From Phycisphaerales bacterium UBA2421 (GTDB taxonomy: Bacteria > Planctomycetota > Phycisphaerae > Tepidisphaerales > Tepidisphaeraceae), in assembly GCA_002343075.1 (NCBI GenBank), contig DDRH01000022.1, forward strand, positions 62,001-126,000: a DNA stretch of 64,000 nucleotides. The letters are read 5' to 3'. The notes under the pieces are model-generated. The model searched no databases. It had not been told where the DNA came from and saw only the letters and a program-made list of their open reading frames with translations. Shown piece by piece: positions 45,072-54,098 of the stretch (its first letter is position 1; each line of letters opens with the position of its first letter). Made by a program: the position numbers and the translations under genes.

Positions 45072-46369
45072 CGATCGACGTGTGGTCAACCCTCGGCGCG
45101 TTCTGCGCGTCGTTGCTTGCGATGCTGTTTTCAACCCTCACCTACTCCCTCAGAGACTTCTCGCGCGCCAAGCTTGCCGAAGCACTCAATCGGCGCGGCG
45201 AGCAACACCTCTATGAACTGCTCCTCGAGCGCGCCAACGATCTTATCTTCACGACGGCGGTCGGTCGGTTGCTCGCCAATCTGCTGGTGCTCATTTTCAT
45301 TCTCGAACTGTCGGCCAACCCCGAGTGGAACAAGTGGTTCCACTATGGCATTGCGGTCGGGGCGACGGCGGTGATATGTGGGGCTTGCTCGGTCGCTATC
45401 CCCCACGCGCTCAGTCGCCACGCGGCGGAGGCCATCATCGCGAGCCACGCGCGGTTTCTAATGGGTTGGCGCGTGTTACTGCTCCCGCTCACCCGGCTGA
45501 TGAACGGGGTTGATGCCATCGTCGGCCGGCTTGCCGGTGGTTCGCGCACGCGGGGCGACGAACAGACCGAAAAGCATGACGAGATCGAGCAGGAAATCCT
45601 CTCGGCGGTCGAAGAAGGGGAAAAGGAAGGCGTGGTCGATGAAACCGAACGCGAGATGATCACCTCCGTCATCGAGTTTGGTGATACCACTGTCAGCCAG
45701 ATCATGACTGCGCGCACCGAGATCATCGCGCTGCCGATCGATTCGTCGTTGCAATCGGTCAAGCTCGCGCTGGCCGAGTCGGGCCACAGTCGGATTCCAC
45801 TTTATGAAGCGACGCTCGACCGCATCGTGGGTGTGCTTTATGCGCGCGATCTGCTCAAGTATGTCGGCGCGCCCGCCGAACGGTTTGATATCCGAAGCGT
45901 GATGCGACAGCCCCTGTATGTTCCCAAGACAAAAATCCTCCGCGATCTGCTCAGCGACTTTCGCGTGCAGAAGATTCACATCGCAATCGTCCTCGACGAG
46001 TACGGCGGAACGGCCGGACTGCTGACCATCGAAGACATCATGGAAGAACTCGTCGGCGATATCAGCGATGAGCACGAGCCGCTCGAACAGGCACTCTTCA
46101 AGCGTCTCACCGATCAATCCGCAGACGCCGACGCGCGCATTTACATCGACGAACTCAACCGGCAGTTCGGCCTCAACCTGCCCGAAGACGCCGGCTTTGA
46201 TACGCTCGGCGGGTTCATTACGACGACCATCGGGCGTATCCCGCCAACCGGCACTGTCATCGAACATGCGTTTGTTCGATATACGATCCTCGATGCCGAA
46301 CCCCAGAAGGTGAACCGGGTGCGGATCGACCTCATGCCCCAACCTGCCGAGGCGCCCACTTCAATCTGA
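45068..46369 (+). CDS. CNNM/CorC (HlyC) family transporter-like protein
   Basis: 433 residues. N-terminal DUF21/CNNM membrane domain (about 1-150) with three or four helices (LGAFCASLLAMLFSTLTYSL, LLANLLVLIFILEL, GIAVGATAVICGACSVAI). A CBS pair follows (about 205-335: VSQIMTARTEIIALP, GHSRIPLYEATLDRIVGVLYARDLL, IHIAIVLDEYGGTAGLLTIEDIMEELVGDISDEHE). Then comes a CorC_HlyC domain (YIDELNRQFGLNLPEDAGFDTLGGFI). The family is linked to magnesium or cobalt efflux and, as YbeX, to ribosome metabolism beside YbeY and YbeZ. It overlaps ybeY by four bases and closes the cluster. Confidence 0.92.
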   Translation: MTIDVWSTLGAFCASLLAMLFSTLTYSLRDFSRAKLAEALNRRGEQHLYELLLERANDLIFTTAVGRLLANLLVLIFILELSANPEWNKWFHYGIAVGATAVICGACSVAIPHALSRHAAEAIIASHARFLMGWRVLLLPLTRLMNGVDAIVGRLAGGSRTRGDEQTEKHDEIEQEILSAVEEGEKEGVVDETEREMITSVIEFGDTTVSQIMTARTEIIALPIDSSLQSVKLALAESGHSRIPLYEATLDRIVGVLYARDLLKYVGAPAERFDIRSVMRQPLYVPKTKILRDLLSDFRVQKIHIAIVLDEYGGTAGLLTIEDIMEELVGDISDEHEPLEQALFKRLTDQSADADARIYIDELNRQFGLNLPEDAGFDTLGGFITTTIGRIPPTGTVIEHAFVRYTILDAEPQKVNRVRIDLMPQPAEAPTSI

Positions 46370-46646
46370 TTCGTCGGGCTGATTAGCCGTAATCGGAAGG
46401 GCTTTGTTGGTTTGTAAAGCCGCCGTGATCGCAAATCTCGGCATCGTTTCTGACACGCAGGAGTCGCATCCCGCACACTCATCGAGCGAATGTGCGCGCA
46501 GTATGGCCGAATTGCCATCTCCATCGGCCTCGGCGGACACCAAGGCAGGATGGCGCGCGGCTTGACCGAGTGAATATGTCGCGACGCACGGGGGTACTTG
46601 CGTCCGAGCGGGGTTGGCTGCATTCTCATGGGTCTAGGAGACTCTA

Positions 46647-48623
46647 ATGCATCGCCTCTGGCTATTGTTATGTGTGATTCCGATTGTTGCTTCCGGCTGC
46701 GCCGTCTCGAAGGAGATAACCATCTCCGCCAAGCCGGCGGATGCGTTGATCAAGATCGAAGGCGTGGACCGGGGCAAAGGCCCGATCACCGAAGTCTTTA
46801 CATTCAATAATGAGACCGACGTTCGGCGGGTGCAGGTTTCCCGGCTCGGCTTCAAAGATCAAACTGTCAATCTGACGCGCGATTTTGACCGCACATCGCT
46901 GCTGGTCGAGTTGAAGCCGCAATCGAAGCGCGTCACGGTGAATGTCGTGCCCGTGCCGGCAACGGTCATGGTGGATGGTCGCCCGATCGGCCCCGAACGC
47001 GTGAGTACCACCACCGCCGAGCTTGAGTTTACTGTGGACGCGCGCAACAACTGGAATACGCACACGCTCACGGCAGAACGCACAGGATTTTCTTCATCGC
47101 AGGCGGTGGTCACCTGGGCTGGCACGGAAATGGTCTACACCCTGCGGCTGGAACCCATGCGCAAGGACGTGTCGATCAACACGCGCCCGGCCGGCGCTTC
47201 GGTGTTCATCGATGGCGAGAATGTGGGCACGACGCCGGTGACGCTGTCCAATCGCGCCTTTCCCTATGACAGTGAAGCCAACAGTTATGTTCCTCAGACG
47301 GTGAAGGTTGTGAAGGCGGGCTTCGATCCGATCGAGAAGACCATCAGTTGGGATGACGGCCAGAGCGACTACAGCATCGATCTGCTTGCCAAGAGCAAGG
47401 CCGTGAAGATCACCACCGATCCCGCCGGAGCGATTGTCACGATCGACGGCCGCGAGTTGCCCCGCGATGCCGCGGGCGTCACCAGCGTCAAGCTCACCTT
47501 CCCGCCGACCAATGATGCCGGGGATTTGAAGACGTACATGGCGACCGTGCTAAAGCGCACCGAAACAAGCGAATGGTACCCGGCGAATCTGAACATCGGC
47601 TGGGACGGCGGGAAGACGGATTACACCGTGACCCTCCGGGAAATCCTCACGATGCCCGTGAGCCTGCTCGAACCGGAGATGAAACGATCGGATGAGGGCT
47701 GGCTGGCAACCCCGACGCGGGTGCAGACGATCGCCGCAAAGGATACGTCCGAGGGTTCGAGCAAAGAACCGCCGGTGCAGATGACGCGCATGCCCAAGGG
47801 GACGCAGATCGATACGCTCACCGTCTCCCCGGATGGGTCGCGGTTGTTGTTTACCACGCTCATTCTCGGGCGTGAACCAACCGACTTCCGTTCGCAACTG
47901 GTTACCACCAAGACCGATGCCACGGGCGGGGTCGAATTTCTGTCCGATGGCAAGTCCCTCGATCTCACTCCCTCCTATTCGCCCGGCGGAGAGACGATTG
48001 TCTTTTCCAGCAACCGCGCGGGTCGGAGGCTGAGCGTGTGGACTATGTCGGCAGTGGGCGCGCCCGGGGTGACCAACCTTACCAGCGGCGAAAGCAACGA
48101 CCTCTGGCCCAACCTCGACAGCGATGCCAAGCCACGGTTGTTTTACCAGTCGCTGATTGATACGCGTGCCGATCCCCGCATCTTCTCCACGCAGCTTGGC
48201 ACCGTGAGCCGAACCGACCTGACACAGATGGGCGGTACGCAGCCAAGGATCAATCCGAAGAACGATTCGATCCTGTTCAGCGCGATTAATGAAAAGACTG
48301 GCAAGCGTGATCTGTTCCGAATGAGCGACCGAGGTGGGGTGCCGGAGAATCTTACCAACACACCCGATGTAGATGAGTTTGATGCCGTCTGGAATAAAGA
48401 CGGAAGCAAGATCGCTTTTGTCAGCGATCGGGGTGTGGATGAAGAGAAGCGCAATAATCTCGACGTGTGGGTGCTCGATTTGACGCGCCCCGAGCAGCCG
48501 ATTCAGATTACCACCAACGGCAGTCAGGATGATTGCCCTGCGTGGGACCCGACTGGCGCTTACATCTACTTCCGTAGCAATCGCGGCGGTGATTGGAACA
48601 TCTGGCGCGTCGCGACGCAGTAG
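46647..48623 (+). CDS. Lipoprotein with PEGA domains and a TolB-like beta-propeller
   Basis: 658 residues. Lipoprotein signal (LWLLLCVIPIVASGC, lipid on the Cys). Residues about 25-340 hold repeated PEGA-type units: ISAKPADALIKIEGVDRGKGPI, VNVVPVPATVMVDGRPIGP, INTRPAGASVFIDGENVGTTPVTL, ITTDPAGAIVTIDGRELP. The C-terminal half has WD40-like/TolB repeats (LTVSPDGSRLLFTT, PSYSPGGETIVFSSNRAG, PRINPKNDSILFSAI, AVWNKDGSKIAFVSDRG, PAWDPTGAYIYFRSNRGG), probably a six-bladed propeller. It is probably anchored to a membrane and binds cell-envelope polymers or proteins; no enzyme motif is seen. It ends six bases from the convergent BrkB gene. Confidence 0.85.
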   Translation: MHRLWLLLCVIPIVASGCAVSKEITISAKPADALIKIEGVDRGKGPITEVFTFNNETDVRRVQVSRLGFKDQTVNLTRDFDRTSLLVELKPQSKRVTVNVVPVPATVMVDGRPIGPERVSTTTAELEFTVDARNNWNTHTLTAERTGFSSSQAVVTWAGTEMVYTLRLEPMRKDVSINTRPAGASVFIDGENVGTTPVTLSNRAFPYDSEANSYVPQTVKVVKAGFDPIEKTISWDDGQSDYSIDLLAKSKAVKITTDPAGAIVTIDGRELPRDAAGVTSVKLTFPPTNDAGDLKTYMATVLKRTETSEWYPANLNIGWDGGKTDYTVTLREILTMPVSLLEPEMKRSDEGWLATPTRVQTIAAKDTSEGSSKEPPVQMTRMPKGTQIDTLTVSPDGSRLLFTTLILGREPTDFRSQLVTTKTDATGGVEFLSDGKSLDLTPSYSPGGETIVFSSNRAGRRLSVWTMSAVGAPGVTNLTSGESNDLWPNLDSDAKPRLFYQSLIDTRADPRIFSTQLGTVSRTDLTQMGGTQPRINPKNDSILFSAINEKTGKRDLFRMSDRGGVPENLTNTPDVDEFDAVWNKDGSKIAFVSDRGVDEEKRNNLDVWVLDLTRPEQPIQITTNGSQDDCPAWDPTGAYIYFRSNRGGDWNIWRVATQ

Positions 48624-48629
48624 ACTTCT

Positions 48630-49772
48630 TCAGGCGTTGGCTTTTGGCGGATCATTGGGAGGATCATCCGTGGGACGGTCCCTCTTCAGGCTGTTGCCCA
48701 TCGGATAAATCGGCCCACTCGCGGCCGGATCGTCGGCGGTGGCGACGGCTTCCCCGCGCGCGGCCATGGCGGCCATGGCCGTTGCACCGGGCCGGCGGCG
48801 TTGCAGTTCCAGCAGCATCAGCTTTTCCCGGTCGCTCAAGCCTTCCCGCGGCGGAGTAATGTGCGCTCGATTCGCGCTGCTGGTAAGGCCCAATACCGCA
48901 AAATCGATCTCACTGTTTATCTCCGCACCGATGAGCAGCACAATCGCATCGACGTAAAGCACCAGTAGCAGTAACGCAATCGAACCGACAACCCCATAGG
49001 TCTTTGCATAGCTCGCGGCCCCGAAGTTATCGATGTAGTAACGAAACGCGAACGCCAGCACCGCCCAGACCAGCACTACAAAGATCGAACCCGGCGAAAT
49101 CCATGACCAATGCGATCGCACGCTCGGGCCGAAGTGGTAAATCAGCGACAGGATTGTCAGGCAGAGCATCAACGCAATGAAGTAACGCGAGAAGTTGAAG
49201 ACGTAACCCCAGACGCCTTCAAGGTTGAGATATTGCCGAACGGTGTCGCTGCTGACGATCTGCGTGGTGATCGGGACCAGGCTCAGCACGAGCAGAATGA
49301 GCGTCGCGACCGTTACAGTGAGCACCGCAGCCACGAATCGCTGGACGATGAACTTGCGGCCTATCTCCACGTCATAGCACCGATCCATCGCCGCCATGGT
49401 GGCATTCATTCCCCCGCTGGCTGCGTAGAGTGCGACGAGGATGCCGATGCTCAGCAGCCCGCCGGTGGCACGGTTGGGGTTGAGGAGCTCGTTGAGCGTC
49501 GAACGAAGCGCGTTGCCCGCTTCGCTGGGCGCGACATAGGTGATCTGCTCGTTCAACTGATCCTGCACGGGCTTCTTGTACTGGTCTGGCACATAGGGCA
49601 GCAGCGCGAGCAGGAAGATGAGGAAGGGAAAGATGGCGAACATCCAGGAATACGCCAGCGCTGCAGCCCAGGTAAACACGCTGTCATCGAGCGTTTCCCG
49701 CCCGACGCGAAGGCAGAACTGAACCGGTCCGACGGTCTTCATCACATGGGGCAAATCGCGGAGTCGAGCCAT
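48630..49772 (-). CDS. YihY/BrkB family inner membrane protein
   Basis: 380 residues with about six membrane helices (WAAALAYSWMFAIFPFLIFLLALLPYV, TGGLLSIGILVALYAASGGMNATMAAMDRCYDV, FVAAVLTVTVATLILLVLSLVP, YFIALMLCLTILSLIYHFGP, IFVVLVWAVLAFAFRYYIDNFG, VVGSIALLLLVLYVDAIVLLIGAEIN). The pattern YDVEIGRKF, then the final GAEIN, is diagnostic of the family once called ribonuclease BN. It may act as a transporter or exporter. The C-terminal tail is cytoplasmic and low-complexity. It is convergent with the PEGA gene, with almost no room for terminators. Confidence 0.92.
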   Translation of the reverse strand: MARLRDLPHVMKTVGPVQFCLRVGRETLDDSVFTWAAALAYSWMFAIFPFLIFLLALLPYVPDQYKKPVQDQLNEQITYVAPSEAGNALRSTLNELLNPNRATGGLLSIGILVALYAASGGMNATMAAMDRCYDVEIGRKFIVQRFVAAVLTVTVATLILLVLSLVPITTQIVSSDTVRQYLNLEGVWGYVFNFSRYFIALMLCLTILSLIYHFGPSVRSHWSWISPGSIFVVLVWAVLAFAFRYYIDNFGAASYAKTYGVVGSIALLLLVLYVDAIVLLIGAEINSEIDFAVLGLTSSANRAHITPPREGLSDREKLMLLELQRRRPGATAMAAMAARGEAVATADDPAASGPIYPMGNSLKRDRPTDDPPNDPPKANA

Positions 49773-49918
49773 TGGCTTTAGAATAGACTCCGGGGTGTTT
49801 CGATCAACCCACGCAACCCGGGTAAAATTTGCAAATCGGCCGCAATCCTGTTTTCATTCCCGCTCGCTCAATTGGATAGTTGAGGCGAGGAGTCAGGTTT
49901 CTGGTTCAGGAGTGATTC

Positions 49919-50668
49919 ATGCGGCATTTCTTCGTTGCGGTTCAGGTTTGTCTTTTGATGTGGGTTGCAGGGTGCTCATCATCGGGCACTACCACACCCC
50001 CGGCAGCTGGGTCTAACACGGCTACCGGGTTTGTTTATGACAAGCTCGAAGGCTTTGGTGATCGACAATTCGCGGTCTTTCTCCCGAACAATTACAACCC
50101 CCAGAACAAGTATCCGGCAATTGTCTTTCTGCATGGCCGATTTGAATCCGGCAGCGATGGCCGTGCAGCCACTTCCGTGGGCATCGGCCCCGAAGCCAAG
50201 AAAAACGCCAACAACTTCCCCTTCATCGTCATCTTCCCCCAATGCAACGGCGGGGGGTGGAACAGCCCGGAGCATGAAAAGATCGCCATCACCGCGCTCG
50301 ATCAGGCCACCCGAAAATACAGTATCGATCCCAATCGCGTGATACTGACTGGCTTATCCACTGGTGGCTACGGAACCTGGCGCATTGGCGCAAAGTATCG
50401 CGACCGGTTTGCCGCACTCGTGCCGATGTGTGGATACTCGTTTTACGAGGGCGTGAGCATGCTGACCACGACGCCCATCTGGTGCTGGCACTACAGCACC
50501 GATTGGGCCGTGAGCAGCGGGGCGAGTAAGGAAATGGTCAAGCGCATCAACGCATCAGGCGGCAACGCGAAACTCACCACCCCCGGCGGGCTTGGGCACG
50601 ACGTGTGGACAGTCGCCTACCGCGATCCGGCACTGAGGGAATGGATGCTGCAGCAGCGCCGGAAGTAG
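49919..50668 (+). CDS. Lipoprotein alpha/beta hydrolase (esterase-like)
   Basis: 249 residues. Lipoprotein signal (VCLLMWVAGCSSSG). The core has the alpha/beta hydrolase layout of feruloyl-esterase or PHB-depolymerase-like enzymes: YPAIVFLHGRFESG (oxyanion region), FPFIVIFPQCNGGGWN, VILTGLSTGGYGTW (nucleophile Ser in GLSTGG), and LGHDVWTVAY with the probable catalytic His. The ATG is at 49919, with no strong purine box. Together with the glycosidase and the acetyl-esterase-like protein downstream it suggests polysaccharide breakdown; the true substrate is unknown. Confidence 0.85.
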   Translation: MRHFFVAVQVCLLMWVAGCSSSGTTTPPAAGSNTATGFVYDKLEGFGDRQFAVFLPNNYNPQNKYPAIVFLHGRFESGSDGRAATSVGIGPEAKKNANNFPFIVIFPQCNGGGWNSPEHEKIAITALDQATRKYSIDPNRVILTGLSTGGYGTWRIGAKYRDRFAALVPMCGYSFYEGVSMLTTTPIWCWHYSTDWAVSSGASKEMVKRINASGGNAKLTTPGGLGHDVWTVAYRDPALREWMLQQRRK

Positions 50669-50728
50669 GGCCAACACTTCATCGGCGTCACCCAAAACAT
50701 CAACAACCAGCAACCCTCAACAACGCAA

Positions 50729-50746
50729 TTGTTCCGCGCGGAATAA
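50729..50746. repeat. Palindromic site 1 (TTGTTCCGCGCGGAATAA)
   Basis: Imperfect 18-bp palindrome, TTGTTCCGCGCGGAATAA, matching site 2 at 17 of 18 positions. It has the architecture of a parS centromere site (TGTTCCACGTGAAACA in Bacillus) but differs from it in the centre. Confidence 0.65.
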
Positions 50747-50750
50747 TTCG

Positions 50751-50810
50751 CAGTCGGCAGTCGGCAGTCGGCAGTGCGCAGAGGGCAGTCGGCAGTGGGC
50801 AGTGGGCAGA
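50751..50810. repeat. Degenerate 7-bp tandem repeat
   Basis: About eight copies of a GGCAGTC/GGCAGTG unit, with drifted members. Simple slippage repeat; no coding use visible. Confidence 0.75.
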
Positions 50811-50822
50811 GAAGATGGCACA

Positions 50823-50840
50823 TTGTTCCGCGCGGAACAA
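50823..50840. repeat. Palindromic site 2 (TTGTTCCGCGCGGAACAA)
   Basis: Perfect 18-bp palindrome, 94 bases from site 1. No other copy was noticed in the window. Confidence 0.7.
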
Positions 50841-50913
50841 CGCACAACTTCCCCCGCCTAGTACTCTGGGAGGGGCCAGCGGGAGGGAAGCTCGGCGGCC
50901 CCATCAGCGCAAG

Positions 50914-50979
50914 TAACCAGCACCCAGCAACCAGTAACCAGCAACAACCAACAACCAATAACCAACAACCAACCAGCCA
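50914..50979. repeat. Low-complexity CAACCA/CCAGCA tract
   Basis: Irregular short repeats of ACCAGCA and AACCAACA. On the minus strand it gives a Leu/Val/Gly-rich open frame that is not a gene. Confidence 0.6.
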
Positions 50980-51123
50980 AGCACTTCAAGGCACGCCAAT
51001 CAGATCGATCGAGGGTGTAACCCGCTTAACAAACCGCGCGTCATTTCCCGCACATTTTCACACGTCCGCGAAAAGAAGCGATTGAAGACAGTCAACGCGT
51101 TCGAGGCCAAAACCGGAGCAATT

Positions 51124-51364
51124 GTAGATGAAGTAAATGCCGTGGGAGATGAAGGAGACGCCGTCGGAGACCACTGAAACGCCGTCGGAGATGAAGTAAA
51201 CGGCATCGGAGACCACTGAGACGGCGTGGGAGATGAAGGAGACGGCGTGGGAGACTACTGAAACGGCGTCGGAGATGAAGGAAACGGCGCGGGAGACCAC
51301 TGAAACGGCGTGGGAGATGAAGGAGACGGCGTGGGAGACCACTGAAACGGCGTGGGAGATGAAC
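51124..51364. repeat. Alternating 21-bp minisatellite, 11 full units
   Basis: Eleven full 21-bp units plus a partial twelfth. Two unit types alternate: A starts GGAGATGAAGGAGACGGC and B starts GGAGACCACTGAAACGGC, giving a 42-bp higher-order period after an initial A-A. The period is a multiple of three, so the minus strand stays open (units like FISHAVS/VVSHAVS). The plus frame gives heptads EMKETAW/ETTETAW in the right half, but TAA codons break it at the left units. Confidence 0.85.
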
Positions 51365-51390
51365 TCGCCCCCTGCAGCGCGTCCCCGTGG

Positions 51391-51409
51391 CACGGGCTTC
51401 CAGCCCGTG
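51391..51409. repeat. Dispersed-type palindrome CACGGGCTTCCAGCCCGTG
   Basis: Perfect 8-bp stem with a 3-base loop. I recognise this word as a widespread interspersed element of planctomycete genomes; its translation WKPVP is a known by-product. One copy in this window. Confidence 0.6.
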
Positions 51410-51944
51410 AGATATGCGTAGAGGCTTGCATAGGGCCCGCTGTACTCAGCGGACCATTCCGCGCCGCGCAGCCATGCCGGCAATCGCCAAGGGCCAGGCG
51501 GCGACCGGCCGTCGAATAACCCCGCACCGGAACGGACCGGCCGGGCGGCGCGGTCCTTGTGATTCGAACGCGGCTCGGCGCCCGGCTGGCCGTTCAATGC
51601 TGACCCGTTATGTCGCAGAACCGCGCGGGAACGCTCGCTCTTTCGATCCCAGCGCGGGATCTCCGGCGGCGAATCTAGACTGCTGCGCGGGGCCGCTCAA
51701 GATTTGGGCTCGTGTGTGAGCGATTTCATTGGCGTCATCGGTTCAGCTTCTGCTGTTGATTCTGCGGTCGTTGCACCTGCACGAAGCGCCTCAAATTCCC
51801 AGATTCACAACTTCGTGAGAAGCGTCACAATGTATTGTCAGATATGGGGTTGCAACCATTGCGGCGGACGGGGCGTATGTATTATGAATGAGCGCGCAAC
51901 GTCCATTTCGCCGATACGGAACGATAAGGAGCTTTAGCCGATTC

Positions 51945-54041
51945 ATGCGCGCGGTTGTTCTCACGGCAATAGTCCTAGTGATTGTTGGCACGCTGCTGCA
52001 TCCGTTTTACTCCGGTGCCCGCACGGTAGAGCCGGCCCGCGGGGCGGATGGCGGGCAGGCGGTGGCTCGGGTGGACGACGGGCCGTCGCGCGCCCTGGAG
52101 ACGGTACGAGGGACGCAGGGGTTTTGGCGCATCGCGCGGGCCGCAGACGGGGTGTGGTGGTTTATCTCCCCGGACAATGAGCCGGACTGGCTGAACACTG
52201 TCACAACCGTGGTGCCCTACCAGACCGGCCGCGACCCCGACGGCCCGCATTTCACCAGCACGGACTACACGCCCGAAGGCGGCGATGCCGCGATTCGCGC
52301 CTGGGCCGAGGCGACGCTTAGCCGGATACAAGCGAAGGGATTTAAGGGGATTGGCGCGTGGAGCCATCATATCTTTCATGAGCTGGATGTGCCGATCACG
52401 CGCGACCTGAACCTGTGGACTTATCTCGCGACCGACTGCCGTCGCTTTTACTCGCCGCAGTGGGCCGAAACTGTTGAGGCGGCGGTGAAGGAGCAGGTGA
52501 CGCCGCTGCGGGATAATCGCAACCTCGTGGGCTATTTCATTGATAACGAACTGGACTGGGGCGAAGGTGGCGCCGGGCCGGCGTATTACTTCGACAATCT
52601 CCCGCCCGATGACCCCAACCGCGCAGCAGTGATGCGTGTGGTGCGGCAAGTGTGGCCGAGCGTGGAGGAGTTTAACAAGGCCTGGAACACGACGTTTGCG
52701 ACGTTTGAGGAACTGGCGCAGTTGCCGTCGCTGCCGGACATGCCCAGCGAATCATACGGCAGGCTCTACTCGGCGTGGCTGGAGAGCCTCTCGCGCGACT
52801 ATTTCACGCTGACGACATCGTTGATCCGCAAGTATGACCCGAACCATCTTGTGCTGGGGGTGCGGTTTAAGGGATATGCTCCGCGCGAGGTGGTGCGCGG
52901 CAGCCGCGGGCTGACCGATGTACAGTCGATCAACTATTATGTGTCGGACGGTCGGCTGGACATGGATATGTTCAGCTACATGTATGAGGAGTCGGGTCAG
53001 CCGGTGATGATAACGGAGTATGCGTTTCACTCGCTCGACGGCCGCAGCGGCAACAGGAACACGGTGGGGTTTGCGGCGCAAGTGCTCGACCAGCAGGCGC
53101 GCGCGGATGGCTATCGGCTCTTCACGTCGCGGCTGGCGCGCGTGCCCTTCATCATCGGGGCCGACTGGTTTCAATGGAGCGACGAACCGCCCAGCGGACG
53201 GCGCGTGGACGGGGAAGATGTGAACTTTGGCATCGTGGACATTGACGATCGCCCGTATGAACTGCTCGCCAGTGCAATCGCGGCGACCTCTGGCGAGCTG
53301 AACGCACAACACCGCGCCAGCGCAACCGACGCCGGTTCCGACATCTGGCGAGAGAGCTTTGCGGTGAAGCCGACGATCAACGTGCCATACCTTACGCAGC
53401 TACCCAGGCTGAATGGCGAACTGAGCGATTGGCCCCCCGCCGCCAAGGTGCAGGGGATGAAGCGCAGCCAGACGATCGGTCTCGATCGATCGCGGCAGCC
53501 GGTCCCGAACATTTACATGGGCTGGACGCACGAAGGCGTGTATCTCGGCATGGAAGTGTTTGACGATGACATTCAATCGGCGCCGGCCAAGGGATGGTGG
53601 TGGACGCGTGATTGTGTCGAGTTCTGGATCGCGACCAAGCCGGTGGCATCGGATCAGGTGCGCTATGACCCGAACTGCCATCAATTCTTCTTCGTTCCGA
53701 TTGATTACCCCGGCAGCGACGGCGTGGCGGGCGTGGTCGGCCAATGGCACCGCCCGGGCGACGCATTGAGCGACAACCTGATTCCCCATCCGGCGATCAA
53801 GGATGCTGTGCGCGTGCTGCCGGATCGGTATGTGGTCGAGATGTTCATCCCCGCGGCGGCTCTGAACGGCTTTGACCCTGAAACCACACGCGAAATCTCC
53901 GTGAACTTTCACGCGCGCAACTTCCAGCACGCGATCGAATACTTCTGGTCGGCCCCGAAAGAGGCGGTCACCCAGCTACGCCCCAACACCTGGGGCACCG
54001 CCTACCTGCAACCCCCACCGACGGTGGCGAATGGGGATTGA
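51945..54041 (+). CDS. Membrane-anchored clan GH-A glycosidase with a C-terminal carbohydrate-binding domain
   Basis: 698 residues from the ATG of MRAVVLTAIV, which follows AAGGAG by about 12 bases; an earlier ATG adds 19 residues. One N-terminal helix (AVVLTAIVLVIVGTLLHPF) acts as an anchor or signal. The catalytic barrel (about 60-470) shows a proposed acid/base Glu in LVGYFIDNELDWG and a nucleophile Glu in PVMITEYAFHS, both at strand ends as in beta-agarase or GH42-like enzymes. The C-terminal 200 residues (NGELSDWPPAAKV, YMGWTHEGVYLGMEVFDDDI, RDCVEFWIAT, YVVEMFIPAAAL) match the CBM9/DOMON-like fold. It is likely active on a galactan-type polymer, but the exact family is uncertain. Confidence 0.8.
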   Translation: MRAVVLTAIVLVIVGTLLHPFYSGARTVEPARGADGGQAVARVDDGPSRALETVRGTQGFWRIARAADGVWWFISPDNEPDWLNTVTTVVPYQTGRDPDGPHFTSTDYTPEGGDAAIRAWAEATLSRIQAKGFKGIGAWSHHIFHELDVPITRDLNLWTYLATDCRRFYSPQWAETVEAAVKEQVTPLRDNRNLVGYFIDNELDWGEGGAGPAYYFDNLPPDDPNRAAVMRVVRQVWPSVEEFNKAWNTTFATFEELAQLPSLPDMPSESYGRLYSAWLESLSRDYFTLTTSLIRKYDPNHLVLGVRFKGYAPREVVRGSRGLTDVQSINYYVSDGRLDMDMFSYMYEESGQPVMITEYAFHSLDGRSGNRNTVGFAAQVLDQQARADGYRLFTSRLARVPFIIGADWFQWSDEPPSGRRVDGEDVNFGIVDIDDRPYELLASAIAATSGELNAQHRASATDAGSDIWRESFAVKPTINVPYLTQLPRLNGELSDWPPAAKVQGMKRSQTIGLDRSRQPVPNIYMGWTHEGVYLGMEVFDDDIQSAPAKGWWWTRDCVEFWIATKPVASDQVRYDPNCHQFFFVPIDYPGSDGVAGVVGQWHRPGDALSDNLIPHPAIKDAVRVLPDRYVVEMFIPAAALNGFDPETTREISVNFHARNFQHAIEYFWSAPKEAVTQLRPNTWGTAYLQPPPTVANGD

Positions 54042-54098
54042 GCCGGCACTTGACGATCTGCGGGCCTTCGCTCTTGCCCCCGTCGATGGCTGCACTGA

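Larger units (their letters stand above)
50669..51944. other. Gene-free, repeat-rich region
   Basis: A 1.28 kb stretch with no convincing gene. It holds two near-identical palindromes, a run of 7-bp repeats, a CCAACAA-rich low-complexity tract, a 21-bp alternating minisatellite and a dispersed-type hairpin. The open frames that cross it are products of the repeats. The last 80 bases should hold the promoter and ribosome binding site of the glycosidase gene (AAGGAG at 51927-51932, about 12 bases before the ATG at 51945). Confidence 0.75.

Noticed and set aside
51124..51364. Possible CRISPR array
   Set aside because: Units are contiguous 21-bp repeats with no unique spacers, and no cas genes are nearby.
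51058..51597. 179-residue minus-strand frame across the minisatellite
   Set aside because: Its content is the repeat array plus a dispersed palindrome; no ribosome binding site or domain supports it.
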